Assembly: GCA_014529385.2 (NCBI GenBank)
Contig: CM043971.1
Span: 83,840,340 to 83,900,339, forward strand
Source: Adiantum capillus-veneris
Taxonomy: Eukaryota > Streptophyta > Polypodiopsida > Polypodiales > Pteridaceae
Length of the DNA: 60,000 nucleotides
Direction of reading: 5' to 3'
In this document: one piece after another, positions 32,600-44,307 of the stretch
Numbering within the stretch: position 1 is the stretch's first letter
How the letters are laid out: every line of letters begins with the position of its first letter
Notes under the pieces: generated by a model
Databases searched by the model: none
What the model was told of the DNA's origin: nothing
The model's input: only the letters and a program-made list of their open reading frames with translations
Position numbers and translations under genes: made by a program

Positions 32600-33027
32600 G
32601 GGAGATTGGTCAAAAAGGGAGGTTCACCTTAAAGAACTATAGCTTGAGGGTCTCAAGGTAACCTTCCCTTCTCCTCCTTGAGAAATCCTCATTGCTATTG
32701 AAGTTTGAAGAAGATCAAGACCCCGGGCTTGATGGGATCTCTTCTAAGTTTTTTCACCTGTATGACCTATATAAGTTCCAAGAAATGCCCAATTGACTCA
32801 CTTTCCATCTAAACAAAATTAATCAACCCATTAGAGGCAAACAGACCCTAGACGTTATTATTAGCCTCTATTGTGAAGGAATTAAGTATGCATCATCACT
32901 TTCTTTTCATAAATATACTTTTTTGACAAAGCCTATGATAGGGCAAAATGATCATCCCTAAGTCCCTTACTACTATGCGTTTCTACCAAGTCCCAATTTT
33001 CTTATGAAAACACTATTTAGCAATGCC
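32600..33027 (+). pseudogene. LINE-1 RT fragment left of copia B
   Basis: The plus strand gives DPGLDGISSKFFHLYDLY (the RT block with GxDG) and then, after damage, TKPMI (DKAYDR-like) before the copia B target site. The reading resumes at 38158. Confidence 0.6.
33023..33027. repeat. Target site duplication ATGCC (left) of copia B
   Basis: Exact match to 38153-38157. Confidence 0.92.
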
Positions 33028-33254
33028 TGTTACCATATACATGTGGTAGTGATGTGTGTGAACACACTAGGACCGCCAGGGCATTTTTTCCCTCTTTAGG
33101 AGGTTTTTCCCCCCGTGCATTGTATATACGCCCATCACTCTAGGGCTATCTATCTTTCCATTGCACACTAAGTAACACACTCTCTATTGTGTGCCTTGAG
33201 CTTCATTGGTCTTCTCCACGCTGTGTGTGTTTCTCTGCAACCCTAATTCCAACA
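33028..33254 (+). repeat. 5' LTR of copia B (227 bp)
   Basis: TGTTACCATATACATG to CCTAATTCCAACA. Roughly eight differences from its 3' partner are seen by eye. Confidence 0.94.
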
Positions 33255-33256
33255 AT

Positions 33257-33268
33257 TGGTATCAGAGC
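33257..33268 (+). promoter_or_regulatory. Primer binding site of copia B
   Basis: TGGTATCAGAGC, initiator-Met tRNA type, two bases after the LTR. Confidence 0.92.
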
Positions 33269-33575
33269 AGGTCACGTCCTCCCGGGCTTAGTCGCCAGCT
33301 GCTCCAGCACACGCCTGCTCACTTTCTCCGATTTCAATGAGCTTTGGCGAGCGCTCGCAGGTCGACAAAAATTTTGGGTTTATTTCGGCCTCCGTTTCCA
33401 CTACAGGCAGTACTGCACAGGCTATTTCGTCATTTTGTGCAGAATTTTTATCCGTGGCGTTTTTTGCATAACAGGTGCCTTATAGTCTTCTACGGTTTGT
33501 GCTATATAGCACAGGTTGTTCCCGCTTCGTTTCTCCTATTTTCTGGCAGTTTTCACATCAGGTGCAGCATTTACC

Positions 33576-34165
33576 ATGGCTGACAACAACAACACAGATG
33601 TGTTCAAGATGTTTGCTGCTGAGGACAGGTTGGATGGGGACAACTACCCTATGTGGGCTTATATGATGCAACATGTTCTTGTGTCAAAAGGTGTCTGGAA
33701 TATGGTGCAGGGCATTGATATACGTCCTGGTTCTGAGGATGTAGGCGATGTTGAGGATGTTGCAGGTCTTGCTGCAAGGATTGCAGCTGTTAGAGTTGTT
33801 TTGCCTACGGTAGAACAAGCTCGTTGGGATGTTAAGGATGCGCAGGCTCATGCATTGATTGCATTGTCTGTGAAGCGCACCATTGTTCCTCACATCCGTT
33901 CAACAAAATCTGCAAAACAGGCTTGGATATTTTAGCAGGTCTTTATGCAAGCCGTAATGAGGCTAAAATTGCTTTGTTGCGTAAAGAGCTGGAGTCGAAG
34001 ATTATGCATGAGGAAGATGATATTGACACTTTCCTTGATAGTGTCAAGGATATCAATGAGCAACTTATTTCTGCAGGTGAAGTGATTCAGACAGTTCCCT
34101 TGTGCAGACTGTTCTTGATGCCTTACCAGATTCCTACCAGACTTTTGCTAGTACTTGGAGACTGA
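33576..34165 (+). pseudogene. Copia B gag (N-terminal part)
   Basis: Starts MADNNNTDVFKMFAAEDRL. A missing G in gcttggatatt (gcttgggatatt in A) truncates the frame at 33935. The proper frame resumes as DILAGLYASRNEAKI and runs to the second frameshift near 34085, which is shared with A. Confidence 0.75.
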
Positions 34166-35142
34166 TGACCCAAGGAAATCTTGAAGTTGTCAAGTTTGAT
34201 GCATTATGCACATTGCTGTTGCAAGAGTCACTTTCTAGAAAAAAAAGGACTAGGCAGCGTGCAGTTGAACATGCTTTTATTGCTTCTCAAAGAAAGGGTG
34301 GTAACAGTAATGCAGCCACTTCTTATGGTTCTAATGCGAGTGGCAAAAATTATGTTCCTAATGCTTCTACTGGCAGTACTTCGTCTCGTAATTCTGGTGA
34401 TAAGGGCAAAAAGAAGATGCGTCGCCATTATTGTAAAGCCAATGATCACTTGATCAAGTCGTGTCCTAAGTTGAAGGCCAAAGAGACTAAGAAGAAAGAG
34501 GGTGGTTCCACTACAAATGCTGGTTCCACTACAAATGCAGCCATTGTTGAGTCTTCTGTGAAAGGAGACTGTAATGCTGATGTTGATGCAGAATGGGCTT
34601 TTAGCGCAGAGTGCACTTACAATCCTGCTGTCCATGATGCATGCTTGTCAGTTGCTGCAGATTCACATGTGTGGTATTTCGACAGTGGTGCTACAAAGCA
34701 CATTACCTCACATCGTGAATTGTTTACCTCTCTCGAGTCTGTCCCTCATGGGAATTCAGTCACTTGTGCCAACAACGCCTCTTATCCAGTTCAGGGAGTT
34801 GGAAAGATTGTGCTCTGTGCTGCTAATGGCAGTTCCTTCACACTTGTTGATGCACTTTATGTACCTGGGATCAAGAAGAATCTCTTGTCTGTATTCGCAC
34901 TTGCTAGACTTGGACTTGTAGTCAAATTTGTGGATGACAGATGTACTGTTCATGATCTCAGTTTTGGTGATGAAATTGTTGCATGTGGCCTTTTTTGTCG
35001 TGGGTTGTATAAGCTCACTTTATATGACAAGTGTAGACAAAATTTTGCAAATGCTGTTGCAGATTCAAGCGCTATTTCAGATGCAAAACTTTGGCATGCA
35101 CATTTTGGTCATCTGAATTTTGCGAGTTTGCTGCGTTTGTAG
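34078..35142 (+). pseudogene. Copia B gag end, protease and integrase start
   Basis: Contains DSSLVQTVLDALPDSYQTF, a zinc knuckle whose first Cys is Arg (RHYCKANDHLIKSC), protease with DSGA intact and the integrase finger start. It also carries a 15-base duplication encoding an extra GSTTN relative to A. It ends at TAG 35140-35142, where A has CAG. Confidence 0.8.
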
Positions 35143-35484
35143 AAATATGATATGGTTGCTTCTTTGCCACATCTTGAAGCACCTGTCAAACATGTTTCTG
35201 AAGGCTGTATTTTGGATAAGATGCAGCGTTCTAAATTTCCAAAGGATGGTTCAATTCGGGCCACATGCAGGTTGCAGCTTGTGCATAGTGACGTTTGTGG
35301 GCCCATGCAAACTCCGTCCTTGGGCAATTACCTGTACTTCCTTACATTCATTGATGATTACTCCAGGCATGCATGGACATTTCCGCTTAAAGCGAAGTCC
35401 GAAGTTTTTATGTGCTTCAAACAATTTCTGGCTATGGCTGAAAATGTCTCGAAATGTACTATGGGCACCCTCCGTTCTTATTGA
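35143..35484 (+). pseudogene. Copia B integrase core (first part)
   Basis: Includes LVHSDVCGPMQTP and FIDDYSRHAWTFP and stops at TGA 35482 (CGA in A), within the second catalytic aspartate block. The finger reads VSEGC instead of VCEGC, losing one zinc ligand. Confidence 0.78.
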
Positions 35485-37581
35485 GGGGGGGAGTATATGT
35501 CTCATGAATTTAATGCATTTCTGGCTAGTCGTGGGATAAAACACCAATGTACAGTGCCTTATACGCCTCAGCAAAATGGTGTTGCTGAGAGGAAAAACAG
35601 GTCACTGACGGAAATGGCACGATGTATGGTTAAAAGTCAAGCTTTACCGCATTCTTTTTGGCTTGAGGCCATCATGTGTGCCACTTATGTACTTAACAGG
35701 TGTCCTACGAAAGCTTTGCAGTCTATTACTCCATATGAAGCATGGCATGATAGAAAACCTTCTACTGAGCACATGCGTGTTTTTGGCTGTTTGTCATATG
35801 CTTTGGTGCCACAAGTGCAGCGCAGAAAATTGGATGATAAGGCTGTCAAATGTATTTTTGTTGGTTATAGTGCTGAAAGCAAAGGTTACAGGTTGTATCA
35901 TCCGCAAACAAAACGTATTCTGGTTTCTCGGGATGTAGTGTTTGTGGAAGATTCTGTTCAGCCCTTGCTGTCATGTACTAGAGACAGTAATGTAAGCTCA
36001 CATGACATTTATGACACTTTGTTGCCTCTTTTCAGTGGTGGAAATACGAATGTAAGTTCCAATGAGGCAAATGTACAGCCTATGGGGGTTTCTGAAAATG
36101 TTTTAGATCAGCCTATTACTGATGCAGATGTACATGATGTACTTGATGTGGAAAGGGCTGAAAATGAGGAGGCTAGAGGTATGCTGAAATGGCTGGTGCA
36201 CACTTTGCGTGAGAGTAAATTGGATGCACCTTTGTCTAGTCGTACTCGTTCAGGCTCTCGCCATGCATCTTATGCATTGGATTGTTATGCTTTGGCTGTG
36301 TCTAGCTTACATGATGTTGAGGAGCCTCTGTCTTTTGATGAAGCACAGAATTCAGAAAATTGGATGGCTGCCATGCAATCAGAATATGATGCACTTATCG
36401 AAAATGACACATGGACTTTATGTGATTTGCCTCCTGGCAAAAAGGCCATTGGTACGAAGTGGGTTTACAAGTTGAAATGCAAGCCGGATGGTGATCGCCA
36501 TAAGGCTCGACTTGTTGCAAAGGGTTTTGCACAGCAAAAAGGCATAGATTATGAAGAGACTTTTTCTCCCACTTGTCGTATGACTACTGTGCATTTTCTA
36601 TGTGCATTGGAAGCTCATTTTGGTTGGGATGTACATCAATCAGACATTGTTACTGCTTTCTTGAATGGTGACATATTTGAGGAAGTTTATGTAACGCAGC
36701 CTCGCGGTTTTGTCATAAAAGGACAAGAGGACAAAGTGTGCAAATGTAACAAGGCTTTGTATGGGTTGAAGCAATCTCCTCATGCTTGGTATGAGAAAGC
36801 TGACACTCATTTGGTCAAACAAGGCTTTCGTAACAGTCCAACAGAAAGCACATTGTATGTAAAGCATGAGGGGTATGTACTTCTCATTGTGGTTCTTTAT
36901 GTTGATGATTTGCTGATCACTGGACCAAATGAGAGACATATTGCTGAATTTAAGGCTGATTTCAATGCTACTTTCAAGATGAAAGATTTGGGGTTGTTGC
37001 ATCATTATTTGGGTATACAGTTTAAGCAGTGTGATGGTGGTATTGCTTTGTGTCAGAAAAGTTACATAGAGACATTGCTATATAAGTTTGGACTTGAGGA
37101 TTGCAAACCTATTGCCACTCCCATGGAAACAGGTTTGAAGTTGAGTCTACATGATGCTGGTGATCGTGCTGATGTCACTCTTTACCAAACTGCTGTTGGG
37201 TGCCTCATTTATGTATGCAACACGAGGCCAGATATTCAGTTTGCAGTCTCACAGGTTAGCAGATTTATGCATAGCCCAGGGTCTAAGCATTGGCAGGCTG
37301 TCAAGAGGATTTTCCGCTACCTTAGTGGCACTTTACATCTTGGATTGTTTTATCCCAAGGGGGGATCATTGCTGCCAGACTTACATGCTTTTTCGGACTC
37401 AGATTGGGCTGGTTGTTTTGACATGCGAGTGTCCACAAGTGGTTTTTGTTTCATACTTGGCAGTTCATGTATATCATGGTTGAGCAAGAAGCAACCTACT
37501 GTGGCCACTTCGAGTTGTGAGGCTGAGTACAAGGCAGTCTTCACAGCTACGGTTGAGTGTGTATGGACGCCTTATGGCTAA
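35485..37581 (+). pseudogene. Copia B integrase end, RT and most of RNase H (694-codon frame)
   Basis: The longest open frame of the window. It includes integrase E (QQNGVAERKNRS), the chromodomain-less C-terminus, and complete RT with KLKCKPDGDRHKARLVAKGF, QSDIVTAFLNGDIFEEVYV and the catalytic LYVDDLLITG. It continues into the RT connection and RNase H up to SSCEAEYKAV. A five-base deletion relative to A at about 37566 then shifts the frame. Confidence 0.88.
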
Positions 37582-37849
37582 TTTGGGTGTTGGACAGGAC
37601 ACTGCCAACACTATCTACACTGATAGTCAGAGCGCATTAGCAGTTGCGAGGAACCCAATTTTTCATGCTCGCACAAAGCACATTGAGGTGCATTACCACT
37701 ATGTCAGGGAGAGGCTCTCAGCAGGAGAGATCAGCTTGGCTTATGTGCCAACACAGGACAACTTTGCAGATCTTTTCACAAAGGCATTGTCTCGTGAGAA
37801 GCTTGAAGCTTTCCGCAAAGCTTTGGGCTTACTCCCCTTTGTGGATTGA
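37567..37849 (+). pseudogene. Copia B RNase H C-terminus
   Basis: Reads LGVGQDTANTIYTDSQSALA, HARTKHIEVHYHYVRER and NFADLFTKALSREKLEAFR to a natural stop at 37849. It is in the shifted frame after the five-base deletion. The residue that is a stop in copia A (22165) is glycine here. Confidence 0.82.
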
Positions 37850-37924
37850 TCCTGTCCTCAGGGCATGGCACTTCCCTTTACTCATGTGCCGGCTCTCGTT
37901 CACCGCATCACTCCAGGGGGGATT

Positions 37925-38152
37925 TGTTACCATATACATGTGGTAGTGATGTCTGTGAACACACTAGGACCGCCAGGGCATTTTTTCCCTCTTTAGGAGG
38001 TTTTCCCCCCCTATGCATTGTATATAAGCCCATCACTCTAGGGCTATCTATCTTTCCATTGCACACTAAGTAACACACTCTCTATTGTGTGCCTTGAGCT
38101 TCCTTCGTCTTCTCCAAGCTGTGTGTGTTTCTCTGCAACCCTAATTCCAACA
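37925..38152 (+). repeat. 3' LTR of copia B (228 bp)
   Basis: Starts after the purine tract ccaggggggattt and ends CCTAATTCCAACA, followed by ATGCC. Confidence 0.94.
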
Positions 38153-38157
38153 ATGCC
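38153..38157. repeat. Target site duplication ATGCC (right) of copia B
   Basis: Exact match to 33023-33027. Confidence 0.92.
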
Positions 38158-38340
38158 ATAATAAGACTAGCGGCAGCAAACAAAGCCATCTTTGAATCCT
38201 TGAATCTCCAACCATCTATTTGGCAAGGTTGCCCCCTTGCTGCTTGCAATGGAAGTGGAAGTGGATGGTATCAATGGCCTAACCAAAGCAAAGATAGCCA
38301 AGGAGTAAATCAAGGGCATCCAACTTCCCAACTAGTCTTG
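38158..38340 (+). pseudogene. LINE-1 RT fragment right of copia B
   Basis: Gives SIWQGCPLA (the QGCPLSP motif) and then, after a frame change, LAMEVEVDGINGLTKAKI and IKGIQLPN, the segment just before the FADD catalytic box. It is the continuation of 32600-33027. Confidence 0.65.
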
Positions 38341-38980
38341 GTTGGTGGGCATTGCTCTAGAACATAACAAGACATACAGAGATTGACATCAAGCATCTAA
38401 CATTGAAGTAAACAAGTACAAAGTGCATTGGCGAATTTAAAAAAAAGAATTGCATGTGTATTTATTGAACGTATATGGTGATTGATTATCTCTATAATTG
38501 TCTCTAAAATGGTCCAATTTCACAGTTTTCTATACAACTGTTTGAGCGGTGAGACCAAGGCACTGTTCTTTGCCATACATGTGCTGATAGATTTTGGAGC
38601 ACAATTGGTTACTTGGTTGGTTGTGATTATTGTCACCTCGGATTTTGTTGTGGAACATGAGCGGATGAGTAGAATCAATTGATATGCAATAGCAATGCCT
38701 TAGATTGGGGCTTGATGACCATTGGGAAGAAGCAAGTTGTGTCCCATAGGGCTCACTATACGACAGAGGGCTACTAATAAAGGGGATAATCAAATCGAGC
38801 AAAGAGTTGCAGCTTAATCATTATGCTTAAACCCTACTCCTTAACCTATTTTGGTTCTTTATTTGTAGATTTCTATTCAGTTTGGTAATATAGCTGACTA
38901 TTTAGTCTCTAGACCGAGGACCTATCTTTGAGGCACCCATCTTACTATGAATCAAGCAAGTTAATTTTCTGTTATTTCTC

Positions 38981-38982
<2 letters not shown>
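38341..38982. other. No recognisable gene
   Basis: AT-rich; no motif-bearing frame. Confidence 0.45.

Positions 38983-39034
<52 letters not shown>
38983..39034. repeat. (GA)n microsatellite, 26 units
   Basis: AG array of 52 bases. Confidence 0.96.
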
Positions 39035-39036
<2 letters not shown>

Positions 39037-39068
39037 ATGTGTTGTCATAGTTTGAGGGTCTTGGCTAT

Positions 39069-40015
39069 TGATCACAAATCCTGGTGCAAAACATATCTGA
39101 TAAGGAAAGCGCTAGAATGTAATGTTGTGACCTTCATCGTCCGATTGTCCTGTAGAGATAAATTTTTGTGAAGAGAAGGAACATGCCTAACATCTTTAAG
39201 ATTCCATTCATTTTCGTTAGCAGTTTTGACACAAATTGTACTTTTGCCGATAATTTCACAATCTTCATTATCTCCCAAGTATACATTCTCAAAATCACCT
39301 TTGGTGTAATCTTGGAAATGCTGCTTGTGTGCTGTCGCATGGAATGAAGCCTCGGAATCTACTATCCAGGAATTAGTCACATTGTCTAATGAGAGAATTA
39401 GAGCGTCTTGATCTACTTTACCTGCCACATTAGTCTCCAATGTTGGCTTGTTGTCTTGAGACTCCAAATCCTTCTTCTTCTTGGACCAACAATCCTTCTT
39501 AACGTGGTCCTTCTTTCTGCAGTTCCAACATTCTTTGTGCGTGACTTGCTTTGTGTTGAGCGATCACGACCCTTTTGGTTTTTGAACCTCTCCTTATGCC
39601 TTCCTCTTGTTTCCACTGACAATGCAGCACTTGATGATTGACCTGTGCTTCTCCTTTGCATTTCCTCGCTTAGGAGAACACCCACAACATCATCAAACTT
39701 AAGAGTATTTGTGCCAGAGAGAGAGATAGATACTTATAGCCATTGCAAGGCTGTCCAACTATCCGGTAGAGACGATAGTATATGAGAGCTCGCACTTCGT
39801 CATCGAAATTGATTTTCACCGATCGAAGTTGACTTATGTTGGTGTTAAAGTCATTTAGGTGTTCTGCAACTGAACCATTCTCTGCCATCTTTAGATTGAA
39901 CAAGCGCTTCATGGGAAATACCTTATTGGATGCCGATGGTTTCTCTTAGAGGCTGTCAAGTGACTTCATCAAGTCCTCCGTGGTCTTTATCTCCAAAGCA
40001 TTGAAGGCCATCGTT
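39069..40015 (-). pseudogene. Copia gag-protease fragment (third family)
   Basis: On the minus strand: gag text (KRLFNLKMAENGSVAEHLND, FNTNISQLRSVKINFDDEV), a complete zinc knuckle CWNCRKKDHVKKDC near 39525, then protease NSWIVDSEASFHATAHKQHF, in which DSGA is changed to DSEA. It ends in the VRHVPSLHKNL motif. At least two frameshifts occur. There are no LTRs, integrase or RT. It abuts a plus-strand LINE on one side and the GA tract on the other. Confidence 0.78.
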
Positions 40016-40144
40016 GACGGTCAAGGACAATCCAAGCTTTGACATCACAATGTGTGTGGTATGTGCAAAGCGTGCAACACAAGTATGAGCATTTATAGTT
40101 ACTAGGTATCAAACTTCACATACAACAACACTTTATGACTATGT
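40016..40144. other. Junction between copia scrap and LINE
   Basis: Short unassigned stretch. Confidence 0.4.
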
Positions 40145-41250
40145 CAAGCTGATTGGATTCCACCGCTACTTGAGATGAAGGTGTTGCCAACGAAGAGCAC
40201 GTCGGATCACATACCTCTACTATTAAAACTTAGGAAAGCCAAGGGGGTGGGTCATGCCCCAGGGAGTAAGAAGTTTCTTGTAACTGGGGCACACCTATTC
40301 AAAGACCCTCTGTTTAGAAGGCTTACCAAGAAAGCAATGAGAAAACTCAATAAAGATATCAATCTTGAGAAACCTAAAGCTTAGGAATTTTTCGCTCGGA
40401 GTATACAGAAAGCAATTAAAAGCTTGGGCCCTTTGATGAAAAAGGCCCAGGAAGAGCACTGGAAGCAGCTCAAAAATGAGGTCGCTAGTCTAACTCCCAA
40501 AAAATCTGCTAGGCAGGCATCCGAAGAAGAACACAAGATGTGGTTGGAAGCTAAAGCCAACCTTGTTGAGCAACAGCTCGAGGAGATTAGGAGGGTGAGG
40601 TTGATTTCTAGGGAGACTTTCCCCCAGCTAGAGGCCGCTAATCAAGCACATTTCTTTAGAGCCTTCAAATTTAAGAAGAGCCGGGGCTCCATCCACTCGC
40701 TCATAGATGATAAATGCTACTCAAGATGGAGACATGATGGATAGGATGATGCTTGATTATCTAAGCCAAATTATTGGCCAGCAGGAGTACCACTCTCAAG
40801 AAGTGGAAGAAGCCATAGCGACCGTGCTTGGCAGTGTCAATAGAAAAATTCCACAACCCGAAGCTAATCGTCTTGAAAGGGCCCTTTCTAAAGAGGAATG
40901 CTCACTTGCGTTGCAAGTTGTTGGCAACAAGCAGAAGTCCCTTGGGTGGGATGGCATGACCACATAATTCTTTAGGGAATTTTGGGAGGACCTCAAGGTT
41001 CCAATCACATGTATAGAGAACCAAGCTTTTGTCAATGGGTCGTTAGATCCTAGTGTGAAAAGAGGTCTTATCAAGCCTATCCCAAAACAGGTTTTTTGCT
41101 CGCATCTTAAGCACTGGCAACCCATAACCATGATTTATGTGGCATAAAAAATCATGGCCAAGGCAGTCGCCCTTAGAATTGCCCCCCCCCCTCTTGGACA
41201 AATTCATATCTCCTCATCAGCATAGGTTTATCAAAGGAAGATCAATTTAA
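40145..41250 (+). pseudogene. LINE-1 fragment: endonuclease end to RT start
   Basis: Begins in the endonuclease C-terminus with STSDHIPLLLKL (the conserved SDH motif). The EN-RT linker follows, Lys/Glu-rich and helical (40424-40744). RT begins SLGWDGMTT, and then, with stops, KRGLIKPIPKQ, KIMAKAVALRIAP and HQHRFIKGRSI, where it ends abruptly near 41250. Stops at about 40381 and 40965 and frame changes make it non-functional. It overlaps in domain content with, but does not continue, the LINEs split by copia A and B. Confidence 0.8.
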
Positions 41251-41289
41251 CAAAGGTTGAAGCCACAGATTTAGAAATTCATCCTGAAC

Positions 41290-41916
41290 CTACAAATCTA
41301 TATTTTTTCTCTCCAATTTCTCTAGTTCAAGCTGAACTATGATCTCCAAAGTTTGTGTCCACTCCTTAAACATGCCAAGTGACATTTTAACTTTTTTCAC
41401 TTCACTCTGATGCTGTGTCAGAATTTCCTGTAGCTCTTGAGGATGCTTCTCTTCCATAGATTCCATCTTTGATTTCAGATTATCGATTAACTGAGTTTGC
41501 TTCTGCAGCAAAACTCTAGATACACCATAATTTTCTACCTGCTGCATTTGAGTCTCTAGCTGAATTTGCTGCATACTGATGTACTCTTGCACATCTGCAA
41601 ACATCTTGACAACCATTCCATTGTCCTTTGCAAAAACATGTCCTTGTTTTGATGTCACTTCATAATTTAAATTTTTTTCCACCTTACATGTGCAATCCCA
41701 TATCATTGTACTCCACTTTTCGACAACATGCCAAGGTTGGGAACCTCTCAAATACAAATACATCCAAATCAGATCATACAAAATAAACGTATGGAACCAA
41801 AATTCAATGAGAAATCCTCTACTCCAAAGATGAAGTGTAGGAAACAATTTCAACTTGGTAAAAAATTTCCATACAAACTCCAACGGAACATCCTCATAAA
41901 AATTCTGAGTATCCAC
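41290..41916 (-). pseudogene. Element F second ORF: hydrophobic plus coiled-coil protein, unknown
   Basis: An intact 208-codon minus frame. Residues 20-60 are rich in Phe/Leu/Trp (FLIEFWFHTFILYDLIWMYL) and could be membrane-associated. Residues 100-205 are Gln/Glu/Lys-rich with coiled-coil character (KQTQLIDNLKSKMESMEEKH). Upstream homologous-looking text lies in another frame. It sits at the downstream end of element F. The place and shape recall an extra or env-like ORF, but no known family is recognised and a host origin cannot be excluded. Confidence 0.35.
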
Positions 41917-42235
41917 TGCCTTTCTATTTATAAAATGCTCCTCTGTAGATTTTTTGAGATACCCACTGCCGCAACTGATTGACTTTCCATTGTTGATGGA
42001 TCTAATGTATTGCTACCTTTTTGCATTGTGAACTTTCTGTCATTCCATTGAAAATTTTCCAACTCCAAATTTTCAAAGTTAGAGCATCCTCCATATCTTT
42101 CAATATCAGATCATCGTCCTATAAAAGGCACATTCCACCTAATCCAATTGTAAAGTCCACCTGAACATTCCTGTAATGTATTCTTCTTTGCTTAGTTTGC
42201 AACTCCAAAATCTGTAGCACATAAAATTTTAAATT

Positions 42236-43576
42236 CTAACAATCCACGATCCATATCTGACGGTCCATCCTGTAAGAATCTACTTCTACTATCTCATCAG
42301 CTTTAAAAAATGCATCTTCCAATAAAAGTATGTTTGGATTAAGAACAACTTGTCCCACATCAATTTCAAAATGCACATCCATTGCAGTTTCATCATTTTG
42401 CATTTCAAACATCATTGCATGCTCCACAAAACTTGTTAAACCCGTTTTATACTCCTCAAAGACTTGCACTTGACATTCTTCATGCTTAATCTAGTCTGTG
42501 AGACCTTTTTCTGATTCATCCCTATTTAGATTGGAACAACAATTGATATGCTTCTTCCAATTATCTACAACCGAAGCATATCCTTGCTTGATATCGACCT
42601 GCGACATCAAAATCTGTCCTTCTAAACATTCAAAACCAAAATTTTGATTCGCTTGATCATCCAATACATCTGACATAGTGGTCTGATTTTTCGTATGAAC
42701 TTGTCAATCATCAAAATCAGTGTCAGTAAACTCCTTTACTGTTCCTTCAGAACCTTTTTGCAGCACTTTCATATGCAACAAGGATCTTTTTGGTGGAGAC
42801 TCCTCCTGAACTGATATGGTTTTCAGAAATTCCTCCTCAGTAAATCTGATTTCCAGCAATTCCTCCTCTGCATTCATCTTACTATTCACCTCTTCAAGCG
42901 GGCTTTGAATAACATGAACAACATCATGGTTATGTGTGACATGCTTCTCCTCAGAAACAGGGTAACAACATTTTCCATATGCAAACAACATAAGTGTAAG
43001 CAATGGATCTTCCTCTTCCACTTCATGGGTATACTCTAGTGGTAGGTTAGAGGTATCTAGGGGCTCTTCTAGGCTCTTTTGGCCAACCTCCTTTTGCACC
43101 TCCTTCTCCTCCATCTTTGGTATCCCTACTTGGTGGATTACATGACCCATTCTCCATCCATAACCGTCATCATCACTCGAATCCCCTTCAAGCTCATTCT
43201 CATATGTACCCCTCAGCTTTTCACATGCTTTTTGCAACTTGAAAACCTTCTTTTTACTAGAACATGATTTTCGCCTATCCCCTTTATGATCATCTAGCCA
43301 TTCATATGCATTCTCCAATTCATCTTCAAAATCATCTAACTTCTTTAAGGCTCTTTCCATTTTGTTATGGGAAGTTGCCTTTTGCAATTTGCGGCTAATG
43401 TTATGAAGTTCTGTGCACAAATCCACCATGCACCACTTCCTACAAGCATCTCTCTTTGAGCACTCATCAACTACACACGGATAATCATCCACCTCATGCT
43501 TCTTACTCATGCAAACCTCACATTTGTCTTTCTTCCTTTTACCCCCCATAACATTCACTTCATTAAAATATAACAA
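42236..43576 (-). pseudogene. Element F first ORF: Cys-motif, acidic protein of unknown family, two nonsense codons
   Basis: One continuous minus frame from 43576 to 42236 (about 446 codons) is broken by stops at 42704 and 42491. A likely start is the second Met (MGGKRKKDKCEVCMSKKHEV). The N-terminus has a Cys/His-rich cluster (CEVCMSKKH, then CVVDECSKRDACRKWC), which could bind zinc. A charged helical section (KMERALKKLDDFEDELENAY) and a long acidic tail follow. It does not look like a standard gag, though it occupies the gag position. Function unknown. Confidence 0.4.
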
Positions 43577-43888
43577 TCATGTTTAGCCCTCAAGATCGAT
43601 GTACCACACCAATCCGAGACCCATTAAATTTGCTAAACAAAGAGCCACGGATGCTGTACCAGGATCCGCATAGTCTATTTAATTGGTTGCTTAAATTGAT
43701 TAGGATATTTTAGTTTAGTGATGTATTTATATGTTTGGAAAAATTCAGTAAAAGATACCATTCGTGAGCTTGTTTGATTTGATAGATCCGATTATCAACA
43801 TCAAATTCAACATCAGATTTATCTGTCTGATTTCAAGAAATTGTCTTTTATCTTTGCAAAATCATCCAATTTTTTCCATTTTGACAGT

Positions 43889-44015
43889 CTGAATCTGCAG
43901 CACCTTATTGAATGTTTGCAGCCTGAATCTATAGCACCTTGCTGAATTTGTGCAACCTGAATCTGCAACACCTTGCTGAATCTATGCAACCTGAATCTGC
44001 AGCACTTATAGCAAC
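43889..44015. repeat. 34-bp minisatellite in the element F leader
   Basis: ctgaatctgcagcaccttg-like units begin at 43889, 43923, 43957 and 43991, an exact 34-base period over 3.7 copies. Confidence 0.93.
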
Positions 44016-44283
44016 AAAATCTAAATTTTGAATCTACAACAAATCCATCATTTTTGGTACTCTTGAATTTTCGCTCCTCGGTCTAACAATTTCTCCTTCA
44101 GGATAGGTTCTTTTATAGCATCATCACTCTTGTGAAACACAAACACCGACCTAGAATGCTAACAAAGAAGGTAATCAAACCCAGTAGACATACCATTACA
44201 ATAGGTAATCAACAAAAAAGAATGTCAGACACAACACACAAACAATTGCAGTAGATTCACCAAATGTGTTGGTGAAACCTTCA

Positions 44284-44304
44284 ATGGCCCAGTGGGATCG
44301 CCAA
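44284..44304 (-). promoter_or_regulatory. Probable primer binding site of element F
   Basis: Three bases after the LTR end the minus strand reads TTGGCGATCCCACTGGGCC. This resembles the TGGCGAC..CACTGGGG-type sites of Ty3/gypsy elements of the Tat/Ogre group. Confidence 0.5.
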
Positions 44305-44307
44305 ATG

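Larger units (their letters stand above)
33028..38152 (+). mobile_element. Copia B: full-length Ty1/copia element
   Basis: A 5.1-kb element with both LTRs (33028-33254, 37925-38152), primer site, full gag-pol order, purine tract and a perfect ATGCC target duplication. It is a close sister of copia A. Its lesions are one base lost near 33921, the gag frameshift shared with A, TAG at 35140, TGA at 35482 and a five-base loss near 37566. It is inserted in a plus-strand LINE. Its leader has about 50 bases (near 33352-33403) that copia A lacks. Confidence 0.95.
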
